Assembly: GCA_025966355.1 (NCBI GenBank)
Contig: JAICWZ010000074.1
Location: forward strand, 1 to 7,854
Length of the DNA stretch: 7,854 nucleotides
Source: Thermomicrobiaceae bacterium
GTDB taxonomy: Bacteria > Chloroflexota > Chloroflexia > Thermomicrobiales > Thermomicrobiaceae
Direction of reading: 5' to 3'
In this document: positions 1 to 6,219 of the stretch, in pieces
Numbering within the stretch: position 1 is the first letter of the stretch
Layout of the letters: every line of letters starts with the position of its first letter
Position numbers and translations under genes: made by a program
The notes under the pieces: model-generated
Told to the model about the DNA's origin: nothing
Seen by the model: the letters and a program-made list of their open reading frames with translations, nothing else
Databases searched by the model: none

Positions 1-2
1 GG

Positions 3-1637
3 TTGGCGCTCGGCATACCCGCTGCGATCGTCGGCTTCCTGCTCTCCATGCTCCTCGTCCATTCGCGCCCGAGCATCAATTCGGTCTACGCGGCCATCGG
101 CATCGTCGTGATGACAACATTGCTGCTGGTTATCGCCATCCTGCCGCTGGCGCGTCGCAGCCTCGGCGAGCTCGAACGCAACGACGTGCCGGAGCGCCGG
201 ACGTCCGTTCGACGACTCGCGCTCGACATCTTTGTCGTCATCCTGGCCGTACTTGGCGTCTACCTGCTGCGCCGTCGGGGACTGGCGGGCGACAACGCCG
301 CCGCCGAGATTGGCGGCTTTGATCCCTATCTGGCGGCCGTGCCGGTGCTGCTCGGTCTCGCCACCGGGCTGGTCGTCATGCGGCTCTACCGCCTGCCGAT
401 GCGGATTCTCGCCTGGAACGCCTCGTTCCGGGGTGATCTGGTGCCCTTCCTCGGCTTCCGTCGTGTCTCACGCCAGTCGGCCGCCGCCGGCATTCCGCTC
501 CTCGTTCTGCTACTGGCGATTGCCATCAGCGTCTTCTCGTCGGTGATGATGCACAGCATCGAGGTCGGACAGGTCAATACCTCCTGGAGAACGGTCGGCG
601 CCGATTATCGCGTTGACTCGGTCGCAACCGGTGGCCTCCCGCGCGACTTCTCGCTCGACAAGGTCAAGGGCGTCTCGGCGACGGCCGGTGCCTACCTGCA
701 AGAGAACGTCCTGGTTTCGGCCAACCAGCCGCTTTATGGCACGGTCGACCTGCTCGGCATCGATACCACCGCGTACCAGAAGGTCGCCGGCGGCACACCG
801 GTCGATCCGCACTTCACCCAGCCAATGCTCAACCAGCCGGTGAATGCAGGCATCGGCACGGCCAAACAGCCGATCCCGGCGATCGTCTCGCGCGACTGGG
901 TAACGCCGTCAACCCCAAAGACCGGTGACGTCTTCTCGATCGCCTTCGGCAAGGCGCCGGTGTCGTTCGTGATCGTCGACATTCGCGACCAGTTCCAGGG
1001 GATCAACACCAACAGCGCCTTCGTCGTCGTGCCGCTCAAGAGCCTGCAGGCCGTCGTTTCGAAGGACGACGCCCTGCCGACACAGCTCTATGTACGGGCA
1101 CCGGCGAGCGCCAAGGACACGCTCGACGCCTCGATTGATGACCAATTCGCCCCGGCGGTGCTCCGCTCACGCGCCGACACCTACAATCAGGTCCACGATT
1201 CGCCGCTGATCGCCGGGGCCGCCAAGGGATTCCGAGTCGGTATCTTCCTGGCGGCCGCGTATTCGGCGCTCGCCGTGATGATCGCGCTGGCACTCACGAG
1301 CCGGGCGCGCATTCGCGACCTGAGCTACCTGCGCACGCTCGGACTTTCAAAGCGCCAGGTGCTCGGCCTGACGATCGCCGAGCAGGCACCGCCGGTCATC
1401 ATCGCGCTCGTCGTCGGCACGGCGCTTGGAGTGCTCGTCGCCAAGCTCATCAAGCCGGGTCTCGACCTCACGGCCTTCACCGGTCCAAACATTCCAGTGC
1501 CGCTGATGATTAACTGGTTTACGATTGTGCTGCTCATCATCGCGATCGTCGTCGCCGTGGCGGCCGCCATCGGCATCGTCAGTCTCTCGGCACAACGGGC
1601 GAACGTCAGCGGTGTATTGAGGATAGGAGAAGAATGA
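3..1637 (+). CDS. FtsX-family ABC transporter permease, 5'-truncated
   Basis: This is the membrane subunit of a MacB/LolC/FtsX-type (type VII) ABC transporter, a class that moves lipids, lipoproteins or peptides by mechanotransmission rather than through a classical channel. The reading frame is open at the window edge, so the true start lies upstream and the TTG at position 3 should not be taken as a start. Of the 544 visible residues, hydrophobic segments lie near 1-19, 27-50, 72-90, 108-128 and 161-182. A long hydrophilic extracytoplasmic domain follows (about 185-405), and then three C-terminal helices near 408-435, 459-480 and 506-530. The stretch RDLSYLRTLGLSKRQVLGL after the first C-terminal helix is the typical FtsX coupling-loop signature. 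The arrangement suggests a duplicated FtsX domain whose first half is partly outside the window. Its stop codon overlaps the next gene's start (ATGA at 1634-1637), implying translational coupling with its ATPase. The transported substrate cannot be told from sequence. Confidence 0.9.
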   Translation: MALGIPAAIVGFLLSMLLVHSRPSINSVYAAIGIVVMTTLLLVIAILPLARRSLGELERNDVPERRTSVRRLALDIFVVILAVLGVYLLRRRGLAGDNAAAEIGGFDPYLAAVPVLLGLATGLVVMRLYRLPMRILAWNASFRGDLVPFLGFRRVSRQSAAAGIPLLVLLLAIAISVFSSVMMHSIEVGQVNTSWRTVGADYRVDSVATGGLPRDFSLDKVKGVSATAGAYLQENVLVSANQPLYGTVDLLGIDTTAYQKVAGGTPVDPHFTQPMLNQPVNAGIGTAKQPIPAIVSRDWVTPSTPKTGDVFSIAFGKAPVSFVIVDIRDQFQGINTNSAFVVVPLKSLQAVVSKDDALPTQLYVRAPASAKDTLDASIDDQFAPAVLRSRADTYNQVHDSPLIAGAAKGFRVGIFLAAAYSALAVMIALALTSRARIRDLSYLRTLGLSKRQVLGLTIAEQAPPVIIALVVGTALGVLVAKLIKPGLDLTAFTGPNIPVPLMINWFTIVLLIIAIVVAVAAAIGIVSLSAQRANVSGVLRIGEE

Positions 1638-2608
1638 CGGACACGCTTGATTTTCAGACGCTGCGTGACCGTGCCGCCCACGCCGAACGGGTGCAATACG
1701 GACAGGGCGCGCAGATCATCTGCGACAACATGGTCAAGATCTACAAAGTGGCCGACCTGGAGGTCGTGGCGCTCCAGGGGCTCGACTTGACTGTCAACAA
1801 AGCCGACCTGGTCGCGATCGTCGGCGCGTCGGGCAGCGGCAAGTCGACGCTGCTCAATATCCTCGGCGGGCTCGATGTGCCGTCAGCCGGCAAAGCGATC
1901 GTCGCGGGGTACGATCTGCTCAATATGAACGCCAGCGACCGCGTCGAGTACCGGCGTCAGGTCGTCGGCTTCATCTGGCAGCAGACGGCGCGCAATCTCC
2001 TGCCCTACCTGACCGCGCTGGAGAACGTCGAGATGCCGATGATTCTCGATGGAATGCCGCGCAAGCAGCGGCGCCAGCGCGCACTCGAACTGCTCGAGCT
2101 TGTCGGGCTGGCCGAACGCGCCGGGCACAAACCGGATCGGCTCTCCGGCGGTGAGCAGCAGCGCGTCGCGATCTCCACCGCGCTCGCCAACGGGCCGAGC
2201 GTGCTCCTGGCCGACGAGCCGACCGGCGAACTCGATACCACGACCTCCAACGAAATCATGGACGTCCTCCGCTCGGTCAGCACCAATCTCGACGTGACGG
2301 TGGTGGTCGTCACGCACGACCCGCTCGTCTCGAACCAGGCGGGGCGCACCATTGCCATTCGCGATGGCCGCACCAGCAGCGAAACACTGCGCCGCACCGA
2401 GCTGGGCGAAACGGGCGAACATCAGGTGATCGCCGAAGAATTCGCCGTGCTCGACCGCGCCGGACGGCTTCAACTGCCCTCAAATTATGTCGATGCGCTG
2501 CAACTGGACCGCCGCGTGCGGCTCGAACTTGAACCGGACCACATCGGCGTCTGGCCTGATCATGCGCGCCCCGGCAATGGTCGCGAGGAGGATCGCCATG
2601 GGCAGTGA
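1634..2608 (+). CDS. ABC transporter ATP-binding protein (MacB/LolD type) with C-terminal extension
   Basis: This 324-residue cytoplasmic ATPase powers the adjacent FtsX-type permease. Visible motifs are Walker A GASGSGKST (64-72), Q-loop glutamine in FIWQQ (near 116-117), signature LSGGEQQR (170-177), Walker B VLLADEP (190-196, catalytic Glu195), D-loop GELD (198-201) and H-loop His228. The ABC core ends near residue 250, whereas LolD-like proteins are usually about 220-250 residues in all. The extra tail (about 266-310) contains AVLDRAGRLQLPSNYVDAL followed by RVRLELEPDHIGVWPD. This looks like an AbrB/SpoVT-type swapped-hairpin element (D-x-x-GR-hydrophobic-x-LP). That assignment is by eye and is an inference. 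An N-terminal stretch of about 27 residues precedes the core. ATG at 1634 overlaps the permease stop. A weak purine-rich GGATAGGAGAAG just upstream serves as ribosome binding site. The 3' end overlaps the next ATPase by 11 bases. Confidence 0.93.
   Translation: MTDTLDFQTLRDRAAHAERVQYGQGAQIICDNMVKIYKVADLEVVALQGLDLTVNKADLVAIVGASGSGKSTLLNILGGLDVPSAGKAIVAGYDLLNMNASDRVEYRRQVVGFIWQQTARNLLPYLTALENVEMPMILDGMPRKQRRQRALELLELVGLAERAGHKPDRLSGGEQQRVAISTALANGPSVLLADEPTGELDTTTSNEIMDVLRSVSTNLDVTVVVVTHDPLVSNQAGRTIAIRDGRTSSETLRRTELGETGEHQVIAEEFAVLDRAGRLQLPSNYVDALQLDRRVRLELEPDHIGVWPDHARPGNGREEDRHGQ
2586..2591 (+). promoter_or_regulatory. Shine-Dalgarno site deciding the start of the second ABC ATPase
   Basis: A perfect AGGAGG lies inside the end of the preceding ATPase gene, 6 bases before the ATG at 2598. 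The frame is open further upstream to an ATG at 2487, but the 37 extra codons only read the previous gene out of frame. The strong site at 2586 therefore fixes the start at 2598. Confidence 0.85.
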
Positions 2609-3677
2609 CAACCAGCACTGGCGCGCGCCGGAGCAACGTAACCAGCCGGAAGACGAACCGGAAATCGCGCCAAAACCGGCCAGCGACGAAGATGCACGCT
2701 GGCGCCCACACCGCCCAAGCGAAGCGCCGGTCAAACAGAAGGCAGAACCGAAACCAGTCGAGCGGGATGATGAGACGGCGGCGCCCTGGCGACCGCCCGA
2801 GCAACGACGGCCCGCCGCTCCCGAACCGGCCGTACGTGAACCTGCTCCTGCGAAACCGATCGAGGGCGAGCGCTGGCAAGCGCCGCCGAAGGACACCGTG
2901 CCGCTCGAACAATCATTCGTCGCCGAGCGCGCCGCGCGGCAACGCGCCGCCGTCTGGGTCGATCGCTCTGACCGCCCAGTCCCGATCCTCGATCCCATCG
3001 TCGCGACCGAAGGACTGGCGCGCGATTATCCGATGGGCGAGACGATCGTCCACGCGCTCAAGCCGGTCGAGTTTCAGATCGGGCGCGGCGCGCTGGTCGC
3101 GGTGCATGGCCGCTCCGGCTCAGGCAAGACGACGATGCTCAACCTGATCGGCGCGCTCGACCGGCCGAGCGCCGGTCGCGTCTGGATCGACGGCGAAGAG
3201 GTAACGTCGCTCCATGAACGCGAACTGGTCAGCCTGCGTCGCTACAAGATCGGCTTCATCTTCCAGACGTTCGGCCTCATTCCGATTCTGACGGCCGCCG
3301 AAAATGTCGAGGTGCCGCTCCGCCTGGCGCAGGTCGATGTCGCCGAGCGCGACGAACGCGTGCGCGTGCTGCTCGAACTCGTCGGTCTGGGCGAGCGCGC
3401 TCGCCATCGGCCGCATGAGCTTTCCGGCGGAGAGCAGCAACGTGTCGCCATCGCGCGGGCGCTCGCCAACAGCCCGCGACTCCTGATCGCCGACGAACCG
3501 ACCGGCCAGCTCGACTCCGGCACCGGTCGCACGATCATGACGCTCATCCGGGCGCTGGTAAAGAGCGAAGGCGTCACCGCCATCGTCGCCACCCACGACC
3601 CGCTGCTAATCGACCTCGCCGACCGCATCATCGAACTCCGCGACGGCGAAATCATTGCCGATAGCGCGGTCGGTTAA
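2598..3677 (+). CDS. ABC transporter ATP-binding protein with low-complexity N-terminal extension
   Basis: This is a second MacB/LolD-type ATPase in the same operon, 359 residues from the ATG at 2598, chosen for the AGGAGG 6 bases upstream. The ABC core runs from about 133 to 359: Walker A GRSGSGKTT (171-179), Q-loop Gln223 in FIFQT, signature LSGGEQQR (275-282), Walker B LLIADEP (295-301, Glu300), D-loop GQLD and H-loop His333. All catalytic residues are intact. The first 130 residues are unlike normal family members: rich in Pro, Arg, Glu and Ala, probably disordered, with tryptophans at 8, 35, 64 and 93 each inside a similar short motif (HWRAPEQR, RWRPHRP, PWRPPEQR, RWQAPP). Since it differs in sequence from the first ATPase, the two may form a heterodimer under one permease, or serve a second permease upstream of the window. 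That is inference. The gene ends with TAA; the selenoprotein gene follows after 37 bases and may share the transcript. Confidence 0.92.
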   Translation: MGSDNQHWRAPEQRNQPEDEPEIAPKPASDEDARWRPHRPSEAPVKQKAEPKPVERDDETAAPWRPPEQRRPAAPEPAVREPAPAKPIEGERWQAPPKDTVPLEQSFVAERAARQRAAVWVDRSDRPVPILDPIVATEGLARDYPMGETIVHALKPVEFQIGRGALVAVHGRSGSGKTTMLNLIGALDRPSAGRVWIDGEEVTSLHERELVSLRRYKIGFIFQTFGLIPILTAAENVEVPLRLAQVDVAERDERVRVLLELVGLGERARHRPHELSGGEQQRVAIARALANSPRLLIADEPTGQLDSGTGRTIMTLIRALVKSEGVTAIVATHDPLLIDLADRIIELRDGEIIADSAVG

Positions 3678-3714
3678 GCCGGCGCGGCCAGGTATCACGA
3701 AGGGCAGCCCTGCG

Positions 3715-4461
3715 ATGCGTTCAGAAGAGTACAACTACGCGGTCTTTCCACCGGAGGACGATGTCGATGCCTTCGCGCACTTCATGGAGTTTCTGAAGGT
3801 TGGGCAACCTGCACCTGATCCTGAACTCACCGAACTTGCGACCGGCGAGCGGGTTCGACTCAGCTCAGTCACCCGACAGGGAATGACGATCATCGAGTTT
3901 GGCTCGCTCACCTGACCGTATTGCGGGATGGCGTGCCCATCCATGGACGCGATCGCTGAGCGCTACGCCGAACGAGGGGTGCAATCGATCTTTCTCTACG
4001 TCCGCGAAGCACATCCGGGCGAGCGCTTCCCGCATCACACCACGTTCGGCCAGAAACTGGCACAGGCGCGCGTCTTCCAGCAACGCTGGCAGTGCCGGCG
4101 TTCCATCCTCGTCGACGACCTGAACGGCACTGCTCACGAAGGCTTCGGCCGCATGCCAAACATGACCTACATCCTCGGCACCGACCATCGCGTGCTCTTC
4201 CGAGCCGACTGGACCGACGCCAGCACTGTTCAGTTCGCGCTCGACTATCTTCTGAGTGTCGATGAACGCGAACGCGAAGGGACCGCGATCGAACCGTTCT
4301 ATGCCGAGCTTCGCGGTTTTCGCTGGGAGGACGTTGCTGGTTTTGCCGCTGGGCTCGAATACAACGGCCCCAGGGCAGTCAGTGAATTCCGCCAGGCAAA
4401 ACTCCGCTGGTCGCGCGGCGAACACCTTGGCACCCTGAACAAACTCCGCGGTCGCGAATAG
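3715..4461 (+). CDS. Deiodinase-like thioredoxin-fold selenoprotein (in-frame TGA = selenocysteine 67)
   Basis: Read straight through one TGA at 3913-3915, this frame encodes 248 residues. Without read-through it looks like two unrelated small ORFs. Around the TGA the product reads IIEFGSLT-U67-PYCGMACPSM, matching the iodothyronine deiodinase active site (NFGSCT-U-PPF). Further on it has LYVREAHPGE (94-103), the counterpart of the deiodinase YIEEAHxSDGW block, and a probable cis-proline at 148 (RMPNMTYIL) followed by the last strands of a thioredoxin fold. In this family the Sec or Cys is the attacking residue of a thiol/selenol redox reaction; bacterial members need not act on iodothyronines, and the substrate here is unknown. 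Cys70 gives a U-x-x-C pair, and Cys74 is also close. No signal peptide or membrane segment is seen, so it is probably cytoplasmic. The C-terminal 65 residues (from about 183) are charged and unrecognised. Start: ATG 3715, with AAGGG 10 bases upstream; an upstream ATG at 3655 lies inside the ABC gene and is unlikely. Alternatives are a nonsense-mutated Cys homologue or a sequencing error. Confidence 0.85.
3913..3949 (+). promoter_or_regulatory. Putative bacterial SECIS element with its UGA codon
   Basis: Immediately after the in-frame TGA (context TGAC) is a perfect 6-bp stem, GGATGG (3926-3931) with CCATCC (3937-3942), closing a 5-base loop CGTGC. Sixteen bases separate the TGA from the loop, and the second loop base is G. 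Both properties fit the published bacterial SECIS pattern (loop about 16-37 bases from UGA, G in one of the first two loop positions). A lower helix CCGT (3916-3919) with ATGG (3943-3946, one G-U pair) is possible, leaving a 6-base 5' bulge. The hairpin would recruit SelB with Sec-tRNA to decode the UGA. The element lies wholly in coding sequence, so some pairing could be incidental. Confidence 0.7.
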
Positions 4462-4533
4462 ACCGCTCTGAAGCAACGACACGAGCCTTGCAACACGACC
4501 TCGCACCGTCTCCGTCGTAGGGGAGGGCGCGTT

Positions 4534-5442
4534 CTACTTTAGGAGCCCACCGAGCGTCAGCCAGTAGTAGATGGTGTAGCCGCCGGCCAGGAAGAGGAGC
4601 AGCGCGCTGGCCGGGCCAACGTAGCGGCTGAGCTGGCCGATTCGCCGAATGGCGGCCGCCTTGAAGAGCGCGGTGATGAGTGTCAGCGCGGTGAGCACCG
4701 CGCCCATGCCGAGGCCGTAGAGGATGTATTCCGAGAGCGACGAGACGAGCCGTCCAGCGGTCAGTGAACCACCGGCCAGCGCCAGGAAGATCGGCAACGT
4801 GCAACTGAGCGACGCCAGGCCGTAGCCGATGCCGTAGGCAAAATACCCGCCCACGTTGTTGCCGCGCGCCATGCCGGTTACGCGCGCCGCCAATCGTTCG
4901 CCCAGACCGGCGTACATGCTGCCGCCAAGGATGAGCCGCCCGGCCAGCAACACCAGCGCCACTCCGACGACCAGCCCGAGCCAGGGGAAGACGCGCGTCA
5001 ACGACGCCGTCACACTGCTGAGCAGCAGCCCGGTGACGCCAAAGAGGAGCACGAAGCCGAGCGTCACCGAGGCGCTGATCGCCAGCGTCCGACCGAGTCG
5101 CGCGCCGCGCAATCCTCGTTTCGACTCGTTCGCATCGCCCAGATAGAGTATCAAATAGGCGGGCAGCAGCGCGAAGCCGCACGGATTGACCGCCGCGACC
5201 ATGCCGGCCCCGAAGGCGTATCCAAGCGGCAACGCAATTGAAAGATCACGCAGGAATGACGTGCCGGACGATGAGGCGTTCTCGACGCTCCCCGTCACCG
5301 AGCTTTCGTGCGTGCCGGTCAGCAACGACGCCACGAACGCGAGCGTGAGTACCAGGACGACCAGCGACAGCGCCATGGCACGGCGCCGTGGTGAGTTCGG
5401 ACCCCGGCCAGTATCCACCCGCATTGTCGATTGCCGCAGCAT
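4534..5442 (-). CDS. ccdA: CcdA/DsbD-type thiol-disulfide transporter (cytochrome c biogenesis membrane protein)
   Basis: This integral membrane protein passes reducing equivalents from cytoplasmic thioredoxin to thiol oxidoreductases outside the membrane, usually for cytochrome c maturation or disulfide reduction. It has 302 residues. The defining family motif NPCGFALLPAYL (86-97) sits in the first core helix with Cys88, and the partner Cys214 lies in SLSCTLP in the fourth. Core helices are near 73-101, 120-142, 152-172, 198-224, 238-262 and 277-297. An additional N-terminal segment (about 24-42) and a Ser-rich linker precede them. That makes it longer than the usual CcdA of about 220-240 residues. 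The start is the ATG at 5442; a second ATG six codons in is possible, and the upstream AAAGGCGAG is only a moderate ribosome binding site. It lies 18 bases after the tlpA-like gene in the same direction, so the two form an operon, and it converges on the selenoprotein gene across a 72-base gap with no clear terminator. Confidence 0.92.
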   Translation of the reverse strand: MLRQSTMRVDTGRGPNSPRRRAMALSLVVLVLTLAFVASLLTGTHESSVTGSVENASSSGTSFLRDLSIALPLGYAFGAGMVAAVNPCGFALLPAYLILYLGDANESKRGLRGARLGRTLAISASVTLGFVLLFGVTGLLLSSVTASLTRVFPWLGLVVGVALVLLAGRLILGGSMYAGLGERLAARVTGMARGNNVGGYFAYGIGYGLASLSCTLPIFLALAGGSLTAGRLVSSLSEYILYGLGMGAVLTALTLITALFKAAAIRRIGQLSRYVGPASALLLFLAGGYTIYYWLTLGGLLK

Positions 5443-5460
5443 CAGACGCGCTCGCCTTTG

Positions 5461-6015
5461 TTACTCAGCCAGGAGCTTTTTGAGGTCGTTCGTCAAATCG
5501 GCTTCCCGGTAGAGTCCGGTCTTGGTCTTCACAATGCGTCCCTGCGTATCGATCAGGAGCGTGATCGGTAGGCCTGGTATATTGTAGTCACGCACCGCTG
5601 CATCATCGATCGCATAGCCGGTTGGATACGTGATGTCATACTCCTTGAGCAATGACTTCGCCTGTTCATGCGTGCCAAGTCCGACGAACGGGCCGACATC
5701 GATGCCGACAAAGATCACCTGATCGGTGAATTGATCAGCGACCTCCTGGAAATCGGGCATCTCCTCGCGGCAGGGTGGACAGTCGCCACCCCAGAAATTG
5801 AGCACCACCGGCTTCTTCAGTGCAAGCACCTGGGAGAATGATGACTCCCCCTCGGGCAGCACATTGTCTGTCGTATAGCTGCCGATCTTGAAATCGTACG
5901 CCGCCTCGCGCTTCTTCTCGGCGTTTCCGAAGCAGGCCGGAAAGAGCAGCAAAGCAACAAGCAGCAACACGATCGCCGCGCGTGCCCGCGCGACTGAAAA
6001 CGACACCAGACTCAT
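5461..6015 (-). CDS. TlpA/ResA-type thioredoxin-fold lipoprotein
   Basis: This is a membrane-anchored extracytoplasmic thiol-disulfide oxidoreductase, most likely the partner that receives electrons from the adjacent CcdA-type protein and reduces target cysteines such as apocytochrome c. Starting at ATG 6015 it has 184 residues: a positively charged start, a hydrophobic stretch (13-27), then a likely lipidation site at Cys28 in LLLFPAC. Phe and Pro at the -3 and -2 positions make this an imperfect lipobox. The catalytic motif is WGGDCPPC (Cys79, Cys82), and the cis-proline is Pro150 in PGLPITLLID. The CPPC active site is more typical of TlpA-like than of ResA-like (CEPC) proteins. The frame is open upstream to 6216, but those 67 residues are Arg-rich, would bury the signal peptide and overlap the control region, so 6015 is preferred. 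The ribosome binding site is weak (GGAAAAG upstream). Confidence 0.9.
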   Translation of the reverse strand: MSLVSFSVARARAAIVLLLVALLLFPACFGNAEKKREAAYDFKIGSYTTDNVLPEGESSFSQVLALKKPVVLNFWGGDCPPCREEMPDFQEVADQFTDQVIFVGIDVGPFVGLGTHEQAKSLLKEYDITYPTGYAIDDAAVRDYNIPGLPITLLIDTQGRIVKTKTGLYREADLTNDLKKLLAE

Positions 6016-6078
6016 GCCCGTTCTTTTCCACCACCGCGGAGTACAACCGAGCACCCTCCTCATCCGGGCGCCGCGTTG

Positions 6079-6087
6079 ACGATACCA
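6079..6087 (-). promoter_or_regulatory. Possible extended -10 promoter element for the tlpA-ccdA operon
   Basis: On the minus strand the bases read TGGTATCGT, an extended -10 pattern (TG-n-TATCGT) about 64 bases before the preferred tlpA start. No good -35 box is seen at the normal spacing. This is a weak call based on pattern alone. Confidence 0.25.
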
Positions 6088-6146
6088 AATCGCGCGCCGG
6101 ATACGACCGTCCAGCCGCCGCGCTGCCCGGTATTTGAGTGCATCGC

Positions 6147-6155
6147 TGGTATAGA
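6147..6155 (+). promoter_or_regulatory. Possible extended -10 promoter element for the ferritin-like gene
   Basis: TGGTATAGA matches the extended -10 pattern TG-n-TATAAT with four of six -10 bases, 64 bases before the ATG at 6220. A recognisable -35 is absent; TTGAGT at 6134 is too close (10 bases). It lies in the 204-base region between the divergent tlpA-like and ferritin-like genes, which must hold the promoters of both. Confidence 0.35.
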
Positions 6156-6204
6156 CATTGCATCGATGAATGCGGGCGTACGCGCGCCTCGACCGAATAT
6201 TTGT

Positions 6205-6213
6205 GGAGAGGGA
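6205..6213 (+). promoter_or_regulatory. Shine-Dalgarno site fixing the ferritin-like gene start
   Basis: The purine run GGAGAGGGA ends 6 bases before the ATG at 6220. The frame remains open upstream to 6076, but that extension would run across the divergent promoter region and shows no family-like sequence, so 6220 is the start. Confidence 0.8.
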
Positions 6214-6219
6214 CAATCA

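Noticed and set aside
1883..2473. Antisense 196-residue ORF over the first ABC ATPase
   Set aside because: The opposite strand encodes all ABC motifs without a break; the antisense reading is Arg/Asp-rich low-complexity typical of shadow frames.
3655..3915. A free-standing 86-residue protein ending at the TGA at 3915
   Set aside because: Its first 20 codons overlap the ABC gene or the short gap after it, and it ends in the middle of a conserved active-site motif. The frame continues directly into the deiodinase-like remainder.
3928..4461. A separate 177-residue protein starting at ATG 3928
   Set aside because: It has no plausible ribosome binding site, would lack the catalytic residue and the first strands of the thioredoxin fold, and is in the same frame as the preceding segment.
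4448..4466. GCGGTC/GACCGC hairpin around the selenoprotein stop codon as a terminator
   Set aside because: Only 6 bp with a 7-base loop and no following T-run; too weak to call.
3865..4506. Antisense 213-residue ORF over the selenoprotein gene
   Set aside because: It is a shadow of the plus-strand gene in GC-rich DNA; no recognisable family features, and it runs across the coding and SECIS region.
4379..5182. 267-residue minus-strand ORF overlapping the ccdA-like gene
   Set aside because: It is an alternative frame of the CcdA gene; it is Arg/Ala-rich with no membrane or motif pattern, whereas the chosen frame has NPCGF and six helices.
6016..6216. N-terminal extension of the TlpA-like protein to the ATG at 6216
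   Set aside because: The added 67 residues are Arg-rich, would place a signal peptide internally, and would reach to within a few bases of the divergent ferritin-like gene start.
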